Assembly (NCBI RefSeq): GCF_024204665.1
Contig: NZ_CP100355.1
Coordinates: forward strand, 1,155,451-1,219,450
Direction: 5' to 3'
DNA: 64,000 bases
Origin: Natronosalvus rutilus
GTDB taxonomy: Archaea > Halobacteriota > Halobacteria > Halobacteriales > Natrialbaceae
Positions 17,904 to 26,877 of this stretch are shown one piece after another. A model generated the notes under the pieces. It saw only the letters and a list, made by a program, of their open reading frames with translations, ran no database searches and had not been told where the DNA came from. The first letter of the stretch is position 1. Every line of letters starts with the position of its first letter. Both the position numbers and the translations under genes were made by a program.

Positions 17904-18301
17904 CGAGTGAACTGGAGGCCGAACTGTGACCATCGATAGCAGATCCTGTTGAGTCCTATCTCGCGACGACACAGAATGTTCGTACCGATACTGAAGATTT
18001 GAATTATTTGAGACAATTAAACAAAGATACAGTCGTGTTGAATATATACTCCGGGTTGGGCACGCCACTCCTGACAGAAACGGAATGGTTCGAACAACCC
18101 GTGCTGAACTCACAGCGCGAATGTTGCACGAGATCAGGCTTGATTTGTGCAGACGATGATCGCTCAGTACAGGACAAGCAGATAATGGACCGAAAACGTT
18201 CCTACTGATAGTTGTCAGAATGACGAACTAAAGATAGAAATTTCACGTAGCATACGTCTCACGCTCATGACGTCGATGATTTAAATCGGGAGCCATCGTC
18301 G
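17904..18301. other. intergenic, no gene seen
   Basis: About 400 bases between the HalOD1 gene and the convergent lipoprotein gene. Open frames are short and without haloarchaeal composition. Confidence 0.5.
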
Positions 18302-19144
18302 TTAGTGTGATCCTAGGCCTGAAACTAGATTGCCGTCTTCGTCCCAACTGCAATTACGGAGGGTTCCGTATTCTGAAAGTCTACGCTTAGGCGGGGACAG
18401 TTCTCCAGAACCTGTATATTCTATTGCATTATCGAGCGCATCGTGTTCTTCCGACATACTCCATACCACGTCATCGTTTTCGCCATCTACGCTAATCTCA
18501 AGACGATAAGTTCCAAATCGGTATTCTCCATAGTCAAGCAATGCTACTTTGTGACCTTCCACCTTGTCTAATGCCGCGAGTTCCACCGTCTCGTCGAAGA
18601 GCACGTCACCCTGCCCTTTGTAGGCAGAGTCAGTAGTAATATCCGCATGATAGACCAGGCGAATATCGAATGTACGTATCTCTGGTGTTATGTTTCTAAA
18701 ATACAGTGAGCCGACAGGGGGGAACTCCTCCGTGAGGGAGAGACGGTTGATCTCTCCGTCTTTTTCTACGTTTGCAGTATAGTAGACTGTCCTTCCATCT
18801 GTCCTATCCATTTTAATATATGATTCTTGAATATCAAATACCTGCGGGAGAATAAGATCGTTGGTCGTTTCATATTCACCTCCTTGAAGTGCAGTCGTTA
18901 TCTCTTTTTGAGCCGGTGCAGGGAGTTCAGTTTTGTTGGGGTTTACATAGGGAGCTTCACATTGCTCGTATTCGATTTCGCTAGACTGGGCGTCATCCAT
19001 CTGGGTGGTGTTGTTCTCTGTAGACGGGGACGTGCCATTGGTGGTGTTTGTCTGATTTCCATCGGCTTTAGGCGTTCTGCCCAGACAGCCTGCAAAGAGA
19101 CCGGGCCCGAGACTGACGCCCGCCAGGAGGGTTCGTCGTTTCAT
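18302..19144 (-). CDS. Tat-exported lipoprotein of unknown function
   Basis: A 280-residue protein. Seen: a twin-arginine start KRRTLL, a short hydrophobic region and the lipobox GLFAGC with Cys20 as lipidation site. A Thr/Asn-rich linker with several N-x-S/T sequons follows (residues 23-50). The rest (about 60-270) is a soluble beta-rich domain with no recognisable enzymatic motif. Known: haloarchaeal lipoproteins with this signal are usually exported folded by Tat and lipid-anchored on the outer face. Neighbours give no functional hint. Confidence 0.8.
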   Translation of the reverse strand: MKRRTLLAGVSLGPGLFAGCLGRTPKADGNQTNTTNGTSPSTENNTTQMDDAQSSEIEYEQCEAPYVNPNKTELPAPAQKEITTALQGGEYETTNDLILPQVFDIQESYIKMDRTDGRTVYYTANVEKDGEINRLSLTEEFPPVGSLYFRNITPEIRTFDIRLVYHADITTDSAYKGQGDVLFDETVELAALDKVEGHKVALLDYGEYRFGTYRLEISVDGENDDVVWSMSEEHDALDNAIEYTGSGELSPPKRRLSEYGTLRNCSWDEDGNLVSGLGSH

Positions 19145-19558
19145 TACTATTCTGCCATCTCTTGTAAATCAGTAAATGTCTTCTGGTGGTGGACGTTTCA
19201 CATCGGAACGGGGTTGAGAAGTGTGGCTTGCCTACGCGAGAGCGGTCATCTCGCTTCAAAATGGGAAGGCTGGCCTGCAACGGGTAGGTGGCAGTGGTGT
19301 GTCGTTCGGGAGGAGAACTTCTTCATCTTCCAACCGATTTCCCTGTTCTATGACGAGGTCATGTAATCGGTTACAACGATCTCCTGTTTTGCCGACATTC
19401 TCGACATTGAAGCATCGATCACTACCGCCGGGACCTGAGTGGATAGTTCAGAAGTAATAGCGCGGAATGAATAACTCTGCTGTGCTGCATTCATCCTCTG
19501 TATGCAGCAGCCTCGAGCTGCCAGAAAAACGATAGTCTGCTGAGCTGGTGCTGCACTG
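19145..19558. other. intergenic with possible gene debris
   Basis: Some 410 bases without a supported gene. A minus-strand frame near 19330-19400 starts like a haloarchaeal protein (MSAKQEIVVTDYMTSS) but stops after 16 codons, so it may be the beginning of a disrupted gene. Confidence 0.4.
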
Positions 19559-19749
19559 CCGTTGCTCGGTCGTGGGGAAGAGTCTGTATCGTGGACTGTA
19601 CTCCATTCGACGTGCTTTCGTCTATGAGTTATGGTTTGTTATATATTGTAATTAGTTTTGGGTGAGAGTCGTGCGGGTGCTGGATTCCCGCCCTACTCGC
19701 TCCCTCGGTCGCTCCTTGAGGACGGGGCTTAAGAACCCTCACCGCGCTG
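19559..19749 (-). mobile_element. remnant of an IS1341-type element: tnpB start plus terminal end
   Basis: The minus strand from 19606 reads MEYSPRYRLFPTTEQR, the same first 16 residues as the intact TnpB at 34793, and then similarity stops. Upstream of that start, up to 19749, lies the same terminal sequence (GTCGTGCGGG ... CCCGCCCTAC ... CTCCTTGAGGACGGGGCTTA ... CTGCTAAAA). The element's outer edge meets the stop codon of the DoxX gene, whose TAG is made from the CTAAAA terminus. Confidence 0.75.
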
Positions 19750-20118
19750 CTAAAACGAGAGCAGCAGGAAACCCGTGACGAAGAGTCCGGCTATGAGGTA
19801 AATCGCTGGCGGGACTGATCTCCAGAGAGGATCGTCAACCCGGAAGAGATGCGTCAAGATGGCCCCGAGCATCGTGGCGGCGATTAACATTCCGCCGAGG
19901 ACAGCGAGAATCGGCGCGAACACGAGCCCGATGAGCAACCCGAGCCCGCCGACAACCTCGATACCACCGGTCACGACGAAAAACCACTGGGGGTAGCCGT
20001 ACCGCTCAAAGTCGTTTTTCGCGAGGTCGATGCCGAGTATCTTCGCGCTGCCCGCACCCACCATGGCGAGTCCGAGTAGTCCTTGCACGACGGGGATGAC
20101 CGTTTCAATTGTGCTCAT
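19750..20118 (-). CDS. DoxX-family membrane protein
   Basis: A 122-residue protein with four predicted helices (VIPVVQGLLGLAMVGAGSAKI, WFFVVTGGIEVVGGLGLL, ILAVLGGMLIAATMLGA, IYLIAGLFVTGFLLL). The G-x-x-K motif in helix 1 and the overall size fit the DoxX/SURF4-like family. Known: family members are linked to quinone or sulfur redox processes, but the substrate is uncertain. Its last codons run into the terminal sequence of the IS1341 remnant, so the native C-terminus may have been changed. It is divergent from an HTH_10 regulator at 20369, a likely regulator-target pair. Confidence 0.85.
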   Translation of the reverse strand: MSTIETVIPVVQGLLGLAMVGAGSAKILGIDLAKNDFERYGYPQWFFVVTGGIEVVGGLGLLIGLVFAPILAVLGGMLIAATMLGAILTHLFRVDDPLWRSVPPAIYLIAGLFVTGFLLLSF

Positions 20119-20368
20119 AGATATTCTCTACTAGGACAGTGGGACGAGTCAGGGCGCTCCACCAGAATTGTCCTTCACCTGTCGTGATCCCCGGCCAAAC
20201 CGCCACCCGTTCGATGACCTGTGGGAGGTCTTATTTTCGAGCGAAGTTGCCATAGGTGGCATGGTGCTGCTACGCTGAGCGAGGCCACGGATTTACGCGT
20301 GAATACATTCACCCGTTTAAGCTATCCGCGAGTCTGTTAAGCCGTTCGTCAGCTAACTCCAGCGTGTT

Positions 20369-20995
20369 ATGCCACATGTACACCTGAAGGTCAATATTGG
20401 GGCAGATGACGACAATTGGCTGGCTGGTGTCTCGACGGACTTCTCGGACACCGAGTTCAAGATCCTGGCGACCCATCCCGTAGACGATGGCGTGCTCGAA
20501 TTGGTCGAGGTAACGACACCGGTCGAGGACGCCATCGTTCGCCGATTCGACGAGTCACCGGAGGTGCGCTCGTACGAAGTGCTCCATTCCGACGAGGGGA
20601 TGGTACTGACCCAGTTGGTGTTCCCGATGCCGTCAACGTATGAGGCGAGAATCACGACAGGGAACCTTCCGCGACTTCCCCTCATCATCCGCGACGGGTG
20701 GATAGCAGGTGAACTGATCGGCTCACAGGAGCAGTTGTCGGAGTTCACTACCGCGTTAGCGGCGGCTGACATCCCCTATGAAATCGTGTCGGTCACGCAA
20801 TCAGACGATGCGAGCGGACTCCTGACCGAGCGCCAACGGGAGGTCATTACTGAAGCGGTTGAACGCGGCTACTACGACAGTCCTCGCGGCTGTACGCTCA
20901 TTGAGCTGGCAGAAACGCTTGAAGTCAATCAATCGGCGGCCAGCGGCGTTCTGCATCGGGCTGAAGGCCGGATTATCAAGGAGTTCATCTCATAG
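20369..20995 (+). CDS. HTH_10 (bacterio-opsin-activator-like) transcriptional regulator
   Basis: A 208-residue protein. Seen: an N-terminal ~150-residue sensor domain (MPHVHLKVNIGADDDNW ... YEIVSVTQSD) and a C-terminal HTH_10 domain (LLTERQREVITEAVERGYYDSP, then TLIELAETLEVNQSAASGVLHRAEG). Known: this arrangement is a common haloarchaeal one-component regulator. It is transcribed away from DoxX across a 250-base shared control region, which suggests that it controls DoxX and itself. Confidence 0.9.
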   Translation: MPHVHLKVNIGADDDNWLAGVSTDFSDTEFKILATHPVDDGVLELVEVTTPVEDAIVRRFDESPEVRSYEVLHSDEGMVLTQLVFPMPSTYEARITTGNLPRLPLIIRDGWIAGELIGSQEQLSEFTTALAAADIPYEIVSVTQSDDASGLLTERQREVITEAVERGYYDSPRGCTLIELAETLEVNQSAASGVLHRAEGRIIKEFIS

Positions 20996-21226
20996 GCGGC
21001 GGCAGAGAGACGAATAGAGAGAGCGGGGAGCGAAGTCTATCTGGCTGTGTTGAAATCCTCACTCGGTGATAGGTCTCAACAGTGATGTTGCATACAGCGC
21101 GCGAATGTCGCACTCGATTCGGTTCAGTTTGTGTGGATGGTAAACGCTCAGTGCAGACTCAGGAGTTGTTACCATGGTATGTCATGAACGCACCCGGTTT
21201 GAAGAGAGATTTCGCCTCGTAGCTCG

Positions 21227-21256
21227 ATATTTAAGTAATAACAGTTTCTGTTATTA
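21227..21256 (+). promoter_or_regulatory. TATA box overlapped by a perfect 9-bp inverted repeat (operator)
   Basis: TATA-like ATATTTAAG at 21227-21235 is followed at once by TAATAACAG-TTT-CTGTTATTA (21236-21256), a perfect 9-base inverted repeat with a 3-base spacer. The predicted transcription start would fall at about 21258, so a protein bound here would block RNA polymerase. The DUF7344-like gene starting at 21295 is the obvious candidate for autoregulation. Confidence 0.65.
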
Positions 21257-21294
21257 GGGGAACCACTTATTGTGAAGGGGTCCAAGTGATTGGT

Positions 21295-21702
21295 ATGGTA
21301 GCACGAGTCAAACAACATGGGGATGGACGACGTGTGACCGAAGGGTGGGATCGCGTGTTCGAGGTCCTTTCAGCTGAACCTCGCCGCCAACTCATCAGCT
21401 CGTTATTAGATGCCCCACCAGACACCACCGTCCCGTTACCAGAGAGTGCGATCAACCCCACCAACCCTGGTGATCCTGAACACCTTCGACAGGAGTTGCA
21501 CCATCACCATCTGCCGAAATTGGCTGATCGGAGTTTCATCGACTGGGAGCCCGATCCGTTGGTTGCAGGTCGAGGCCCGCAGTTCGATCGCGTCGCTGTC
21601 GTTTTTGAAGCCTTACACGCAGCTTCGACCGAGATCCCCGATTCGTTAGTGAGCGGCTGTCAACGCCTCGAACAGGAACAACAAGAAGATACCGAGGGCT
21701 GA
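21295..21702 (+). CDS. DUF7344-like winged-helix regulator
   Basis: A 135-residue protein. Seen: WDRVFEVLSAEPRRQLISSLL near the N-terminus, the characteristic haloarchaeal 'L-x-x-x-x-R-R-x-x-L-x-x-L' helix, and a second half with LRQELHHHHLPKLADRSFIDW, which resembles the 'xxLxHxHLPxLxxxGxIxxD' recognition region of DUF7344 proteins. I used the ATG at 21295; a GTG three codons upstream is possible. Known: DUF7344 proteins are putative DNA-binding repressors. A palindromic operator lies 39 bases upstream of the start. Confidence 0.82.
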   Translation: MVARVKQHGDGRRVTEGWDRVFEVLSAEPRRQLISSLLDAPPDTTVPLPESAINPTNPGDPEHLRQELHHHHLPKLADRSFIDWEPDPLVAGRGPQFDRVAVVFEALHAASTEIPDSLVSGCQRLEQEQQEDTEG

Positions 21703-21749
21703 TTACGGAGTGACCGTGATCGATTCGCAGTCTTCAGAGTCGAAACTGA

Positions 21750-21878
21750 TCAGAAGACCACATCCCAACGATGTCCGCAGTCGCCACACTCAAACGTCGT
21801 TCGTAGCCCCTGCTCAATGACTTCGCGAGCAACCACTTCGCAAGGAGCATACAGACACTTTGGACAGGGAACATCCAC
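21750..21878 (-). CDS. 42-residue zinc-ribbon microprotein, GTG start
   Basis: Reads VDVPCPKCLYAPCEVVAREV, then a second knuckle CGDCGHRW: CPKC and CGDC knuckles about 24 residues apart, a TFIIS-like zinc ribbon. The frame stays open upstream to 22133, but an IS200/IS605 end lies at 21945-21992, so the upstream extension is probably not native. GTG at 21876-21878 is the simplest start. Function unknown. Confidence 0.5.
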   Translation of the reverse strand: MDVPCPKCLYAPCEVVAREVIEQGLRTTFECGDCGHRWDVVF

Positions 21879-21944
21879 TGCAAGTGGATGGCTCTCTACG
21901 AAGATAAACGACACTCGACAGGCTCTTGTCCAGAGCTGCTTACA

Positions 21945-21992
21945 CAGATTCGAGGAGAATGCCCACGACTTCAGTCGTGGGTGGATGTCAAC
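21945..21992. repeat. solitary IS200/IS605 end in inverted orientation
   Basis: TCGAGGAGAA then the hairpin CCCACGACT-TC-AGTCGTGGG (21962-21981) and GGATGTCAA. This is the reverse complement of the 22966 terminus of the adjacent TnpB element, about 1 kb away, so the pair is in opposite orientation. Confidence 0.65.
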
Positions 21993-22103
21993 CGGGGTGC
22001 CCCAGAACTCCGCGCGTGTGCTCCACGGCTGTCCTGTACACCGCACAACCTCCCCGAGGACGAGCAACAGAATTATCTCCGTGTTGGCCCCGGGTGAGCC
22101 AAC

Positions 22104-22613
22104 ATGCGCGCTGAGGACCCCTGGCAAGACCAACCCACAGCCACCTCCGGTCGGACGGTGTGGTGGTTTGATCTCGAGGGCGCCACTCCCGGGGAGGGGC
22201 TTGCCCTCGTGGCGGCCGCGTTGTACGTCTTGCGTGCCTTCCTGCCCCAGGCCCAGATGTGTTCAGAGCAACCCAAGCCGGGACAGCTCGGCTGTCCAGG
22301 GGAGGTGACCACGGTCTGGCTTACCCCCGCGGTCGTGCTCACGGCAGGCCTTGCGGCCGGGGTCGTGTTGGTCGTGGTCTATCTCTCGCAGTATCCAGCG
22401 ATGATCCCCGATGCCTGGAACCCGAGCCAGGCTAGCCTGTGGGTACTGGCCGCCGTTTGCTCCCTTGCGATTGCCTCGCTTGGGGTCCCAAACGGTGATG
22501 TTCTGGCGTTCCGGGTCGGGACGTGGGTGCAGGTGGCCGCGTTCGGGTTCCTGGTGCTTGCGGGCACTGGCTCGTTTCTCGCGCGGTTCTGGCCTCGCGA
22601 GTCGGGTGCGTGA
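22104..22613 (+). CDS. four-helix membrane protein of unknown function
   Basis: A 169-residue protein. Seen: hydrophobic helices at about residues 31-48 (GLALVAAALYVLRAFL), 70-92 (AVVLTAGLAAGVVLVVVYL), 107-124 and 138-160 (VAAFGFLVLAGTGSFLA). The loop between helices 1 and 2 has two cysteines (QMCSEQPKPGQLGC) that could form a disulfide. GC-rich codons match the chromosome. No known family recognised. Both flanks carry IS200/IS605-type ends, so it sits on a small segment between two mobile-element ends. Confidence 0.65.
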   Translation: MRAEDPWQDQPTATSGRTVWWFDLEGATPGEGLALVAAALYVLRAFLPQAQMCSEQPKPGQLGCPGEVTTVWLTPAVVLTAGLAAGVVLVVVYLSQYPAMIPDAWNPSQASLWVLAAVCSLAIASLGVPNGDVLAFRVGTWVQVAAFGFLVLAGTGSFLARFWPRESGA

Positions 22614-22965
22614 TTGTCTCCAGTGCCGGTGAGCCGTAGCGACGCTCCCGGCCGAACGAGGATGGTCAACAACCCCGACCGCAAGGGTCGGAGTATCCGC
22701 CTCGATCGCCGATGAAGCACTACTAGTTGTGGAGTCCCCTGGAACCCACCTCTTGCAAAGCGCCCGACGTGCTGAGCGAAATGTCTCCACCCGGTGTCTC
22801 TCCCGGCGAGATGTCGCTTCCACACACATTCTCGACTGCTCGCATCGCCTGCGGCGAGCAGGTAGTGGTGGAGTGTGCTACTCTCAAAGAGCGTCGCATT
22901 CTATTAACGTATCAACCAAGAGTCTGTGGGGGTCACTGGTGCCAAAAGGGCCGCCCATTATAGTA
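22614..22965. other. intergenic, no gene seen
   Basis: About 350 bases. A small GC-rich hairpin (TCGCCTGCGGCGA, near 22847) is present. Open frames on + lack domain features. Confidence 0.5.
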
Positions 22966-24475
22966 TTGACATCCACCCACGACTAAAGTCGTGGGATTCC
23001 TCTCGTGGGAGTCTCAGTCGTCTGAGTCCCCGAGAGCGACATTCCCGCTCGGTGCGGTACTCTGGTTTGTGTACGCCTCGTTGGCCATTGTCTCCGCGAT
23101 GGAGGGCGGGCTGTGGTGACCTCGCCAATCGTGATTGTTCCACTTGAGGTACACGGGCCGTGCCATCGACCCGACTGCTGATTGCCGTCTCAGGAATGAT
23201 TCTGAGGCTACGAGGTCTGCGTGTCCCTCGAACCCGCATGGACACGCCAACGAATCCTCGTGGCGACGTGTATTGTCGCGTTCACCGCATACAGGGCACT
23301 CTTGACTCGTCCACGCTTCGGGTTCTTCCCCGACCGTGATGCCGTATTCCTCGCACACGTCTTCGAGGCGGTCGATGAACCGCCGGTACGCCCAGAAGTT
23401 GTGTGTCTTCTCGTTCACACGCGGCGACCAGTGCGTCGAGAGAACGCCCTTGATGTCGCCTACGTACAGCGTTGAGACGCCCTCTTCGTGCAGTCGTTCC
23501 ACGAGGTTGCGGACGAGACTGTCTTGGGCGTGGTTGCGGCGGTTCGTGCGCTTTCGGTACAGACGGTCGATGCGCTTGCTGGACGTGTGTTGGTCTTCGA
23601 GACGCGACTGATAGTGTGCGATTTGTTCCGTGATTTCACGGAACTCCGTGAACAAGGTACGTCCGTCGTACAGGTATTGGGAGCCGGTCGTTGTCGTGCA
23701 GGCAACGAGGTTGTTCGCGCCAACGTCCAGAGCGGCTTCTTCCGAAGCCAGTGGTGAATCCAGTCGAGAACTGTCGATGGTGACTGGTTGGAAAGCCCTG
23801 AACGTCTCTTCGAGTTCGTCGTACACGAGTTCGAGTCGGCCTTGTTTGCCGCTCCACTTCGGGTCGCCCGCAACCTCAACGCGAAGGCGCTGATTGCGGT
23901 TCAGCCCGAGTTCGTCTTTAAGTTCGGAGCCAATCGGGACTTCGAGCCGGGACCGGTTCACGAACTCAAGGGTGTACTGGTCATTTCGGACGTAGGTGCG
24001 AAGCACTCGTCCGTCGTCTTCGTTGCCCCAGTATCCCGGTGGCGACGGACGTGCATCGAGTTTCCCGGCGTGGTACTTCTCGTTACTGGCGAAAAACGAC
24101 CGCCACGCTTCGGAGTTTTTGCGGATGAGTTGCTGGGCGACCGAACTACTGAGGACGCCTTTGTATTTGCATTCGAGCCTTCCGGTGTCGGCGTCCCAGA
24201 CACTTTCGTCTGTGAGGAAGGCTTGGCGACGAGCGTAGTTGGTCTCGTTCCAGAGACTCGCAGAAGCATCCAACCAGCGAACGAACACCTCTCGCTCTTT
24301 TGTAGAGCGAGGGCGAACGTCGAACTGGTTGGCTCGCTTCATCACTCCGTACTACGTAATATTGGTTCGTAAACGTATGGATTAGCATGGGAGACTCAGG
24401 CCTGCTATCGAGAGTGGTTCGGGTAGCGGAGTGTCGGATTCATCCCACGACTGAAGTCGTGGGCTTTCTCCTCGA
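22966..24475 (-). mobile_element. IS200/IS605-family element carrying only tnpB
   Basis: Bounded by TTGACATCC plus the hairpin CCCACGACT-AA-AGTCGTGGG (22976-22995) at the 3' side of tnpB, and the hairpin CCCACGACT-GA-AGTCGTGGG (24444-24463) at its 5' side. No Y1 transposase (TnpA) is present, so it would depend on one supplied elsewhere. The stretch from the tnpB 3' end to the right hairpin (about 22966-23110) is where a guide (omega) RNA would be expected by analogy with studied TnpB elements. Outer limits are approximate. Confidence 0.75.
23014..24345 (-). CDS. tnpB: TnpB-type RNA-guided nuclease with atypical RuvC-II motif
   Basis: A 443-residue protein. Seen: Ruv[10 protein letters not shown] (Asp207), a bridge-like helical region, Ruv[14 protein letters not shown] (296-297 are Gly-Asp where most TnpBs have Glu-Asp or Glu-Asn), a zinc ribbon SQECPVCG ... 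ACPCGFEG, and Ruv[15 protein letters not shown] (Asp377). A cluster of glutamates just before the zinc ribbon (340-343, EEPEAWTSQ) could supply the missing carboxylate, as proposed for TnpB groups with rearranged active sites. The ~65-residue tail after RuvC-III is not part of the fold. The gene is full length without frameshift. Confidence 0.9.
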   Translation of the reverse strand: MMKRANQFDVRPRSTKEREVFVRWLDASASLWNETNYARRQAFLTDESVWDADTGRLECKYKGVLSSSVAQQLIRKNSEAWRSFFASNEKYHAGKLDARPSPPGYWGNEDDGRVLRTYVRNDQYTLEFVNRSRLEVPIGSELKDELGLNRNQRLRVEVAGDPKWSGKQGRLELVYDELEETFRAFQPVTIDSSRLDSPLASEEAALDVGANNLVACTTTTGSQYLYDGRTLFTEFREITEQIAHYQSRLEDQHTSSKRIDRLYRKRTNRRNHAQDSLVRNLVERLHEEGVSTLYVGDIKGVLSTHWSPRVNEKTHNFWAYRRFIDRLEDVCEEYGITVGEEPEAWTSQECPVCGERDNTRRHEDSLACPCGFEGHADLVASESFLRRQSAVGSMARPVYLKWNNHDWRGHHSPPSIAETMANEAYTNQSTAPSGNVALGDSDD

Positions 24476-24485
24476 TGTCCTGTAA

Positions 24486-25482
24486 TTAGAAATAGTTACT
24501 CACTTTTGGAACCGAGAGCTGGTCGAGGACGTTGTCGATCGCTGTTGTAAGCTCAGCAAGTGACTCAAAGAACCGGTTGCTGAGAGTCGTTTGGAGTTGT
24601 CTCCAGCACTCTTCGACCGGATCGAGTTCGGGAAAGTACGCCCGTAACGTGACGAAGGCGAGGTCGTCACGGACCAGGCGGCCCGTGACGGCTGACGCCT
24701 AGAAATACGGCGCTCCATCGAGCACAACGAGCGAATCATCTTTGAACGCTTTGCATACTGTGAAAATGAAATATTCGCGTGATCGGCGGTGACGTACGCT
24801 TCGAACCGGGAGAAAAAGCGATCACCGTCCTCGGTGATCGCGCCCAACAGATACGTCCAGTCACGTTGCCCAGAGAGTCCGACAGCTGGCTGCGTGTCGC
24901 ACAGAAACCATGCGGCACCCGGCTCGACTTGCACGGATTGCTTGGGTTGATTGATATAGACTACGGTAGCGTCCAGCTTCCGCCGCTTTTGTTGAGTTTG
25001 TCGTGGAACGCCTCTTGGTCGTCTTCGTCAGCCTCAGCGGCTGTATGTCGCGGTTTCTGGTAGCTCAATCCGCTTCTTTCAGCAACCGCCGACAGCTCGG
25101 GAGTGAGTATTCGACATCATAGGTCTCGGCAAGATACTGCTGAACCAGCGCTGGCGTCCACGCCGGCGTGTCGAGCCCTACCTCCTCGGGAGATTCGTGG
25201 ACGGTTGCTTCGAGCTGATATTGATAGTTTTCCGAGAGTTTCTATTTTCTCCCAAATAAATTATATAAGTGACGGCCTGCTCGAGCGACTTGTCCGTGTC
25301 GAGTCGCGTGAGCCAATTGTAGATCGTTTTCCGTTCAACCCCGTATCACTCGGTAAGTTCAATCAGTTGAACACCGTTCTTGTACGTAATCGCGGCCAAT
25401 AGCCGTTGTGTCGGCTTTTCCCGTCGACGTTGTCGAGGGTGTTTTGCAACTCCTCGACAGAGATCTCGTCAAGATGTTCCAT
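24486..25482 (-). pseudogene. decayed IS630-type transposase
   Basis: Starting at ATG 25482 the minus strand reads MEHLDEISVEELQNTLDNVD, then shifts frame into TQRLLAAITYKNGVQLIEL, meets a TGA where a Trp would fit, and goes on as YGVERKTIYNWLTRLD, a helix-turn-helix. Further down, other frames give VQVEPGAAWFLCDTQPAVG and the DDE-type end FPELDPVEECWRQLQTTL. This order matches IS630-family transposases. At least three frameshifts and several stops make it inactive. It adjoins the TnpB element on the 5' side. Confidence 0.75.
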
Positions 25483-25560
25483 TGCAAGGACCCACAATCT
25501 CTGCGTGAAAAATTCTAACGACTACTATCGGTCTATGTCTGATTGCGGCCATTTCGAGCC

Positions 25561-26877
25561 CTAGTGCTCCTCGAGCGATGTTAACGCGACGTCAGCATCG
25601 ATCGGGCCGTCAGGACGATAGTGTTCGAGCCAGGCTTCGCCATTTAAGAACGATTCGGGCACGTCATCGATGCCATCAGTGGGCGACAGACAGATCCATC
25701 CCTCTCGCGCCTCGGTTCGCCACGCAGTACACGGTGTCCCAAGAGCGATGTAGAGGCGACTCTCAGCCGGTTCACTCGGGTCAAGGTGCCAGAGTACCGA
25801 CGAACACGTTGCACTGTTATCATCGTCGGTGTGGTCAACACCAGTCGTTGTGTCCGTCTCGTCCGGGTGCACGCAGATCGAGCGCCCCCCAGGCCCGTTT
25901 TCGTGGTCGACGGACACGCGCTGCAGGGTGTCGATGTCGATTGACCCATACTCCTCGTGTAATCGTTCGACTATTCGATCGTATCGCGCATGGGTCGAGG
26001 CATACTCCTCACGCGATACCGCCAGCTCGTCGAGAAGTTCGAACGTGTTTCCCCGAGCGAGAAGCCCGTTTCGGGTCGCCTCGCTAGCGATGTGATCGTA
26101 TTCTCCTTCGAGTACGATCGCTTCGGTCGGATCGGCGATCAGGATGTTTCCCGGTGTATCCATCGGCTCGGTAACGAGACGTGAGGCCAGATAGGCTGTC
26201 GCCTCCCTGGCCGAGTCACACTCGAGGAGCGCCTCCCGCATGTACTCACTGCGTCGACTCCCCTGAGAGACTTCGATGTCGTCTTCGCTCTGGTCGTCTG
26301 CGGTATACGTCGTCGTTCGTGAGAAGGTACTGCCGATCGCGAGTCCGTGTTCGTTGACGCCCATTTTCATCCCGGTCACGCCCGCACCAGCGATGAGTAT
26401 GCTCGCGTTCGAATCGGGCTCGTCTTCGACGCGAACGACGTTGATCTCCTGGTTCTGATGATAGGCTGGGCCCTCGAACGCGTCGCTGATCCCGGCGTCA
26501 CTGTGTTTAAAGAACAGCGTCCCGTCCGGACCTATCGCGTCGCCAGTAGCGATCGCAGCCGTACAGCCTCTCCCAAAGACGCGCTCTCGATAGAGATTGT
26601 AGGCGAGTAATTTGTCGACGCTGATTCCGGTTGCTGTCGAAATCCCGCGTATCGTCGCTCGTGATTCCGCTGAGAGGAGTTCGTCGCGGTCTCGAACCCG
26701 CTCATAGAGTGAGTGTGGGTCATGACTCTGGCGCTCGAGGGCTGTCGTGAACCGTTCGATGTTCTGGCTGATCGCGTTTTTTGCTCGTTCGCCACGCCTT
26801 CGTCCCGCTGCTTCGAGCCGTTCCGCGTTGGCCCGGGTTTCGACCGCGCTTGTGGCCGCGTTCGATGACCGGGTCAT
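25561..26877 (-). CDS. C45-family acyltransferase/amidohydrolase (acyl-CoA:6-APA acyltransferase-like)
   Basis: A 438-residue N-terminal-nucleophile-type protein. Seen: FGRGCTAAIATGDA with Cys105 as the expected self-processing nucleophile, GMKMGVNEHGLAIGS, and the NILIADPTEAIVLE block, all features of peptidase family C45. Its length is on the long side. Known: C45 proteins cleave or form amide bonds to acyl groups; the fungal penicillin acyltransferase is the best studied, while prokaryotic substrates are mostly unknown. It is the last gene of the ABC importer operon, overlapping the preceding ATPase gene by four bases, which suggests that it processes the imported compound in the cytoplasm. 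No signal peptide. Confidence 0.83.
   Translation of the reverse strand: MTRSSNAATSAVETRANAERLEAAGRRRGERAKNAISQNIERFTTALERQSHDPHSLYERVRDRDELLSAESRATIRGISTATGISVDKLLAYNLYRERVFGRGCTAAIATGDAIGPDGTLFFKHSDAGISDAFEGPAYHQNQEINVVRVEDEPDSNASILIAGAGVTGMKMGVNEHGLAIGSTFSRTTTYTADDQSEDDIEVSQGSRRSEYMREALLECDSAREATAYLASRLVTEPMDTPGNILIADPTEAIVLEGEYDHIASEATRNGLLARGNTFELLDELAVSREEYASTHARYDRIVERLHEEYGSIDIDTLQRVSVDHENGPGGRSICVHPDETDTTTGVDHTDDDNSATCSSVLWHLDPSEPAESRLYIALGTPCTAWRTEAREGWICLSPTDGIDDVPESFLNGEAWLEHYRPDGPIDADVALTSLEEH

Noticed and set aside
23788..24372. 194-residue + frame over the tnpB 5' half
   Set aside because: Mirror of the tnpB coding sequence; no haloarchaeal composition.
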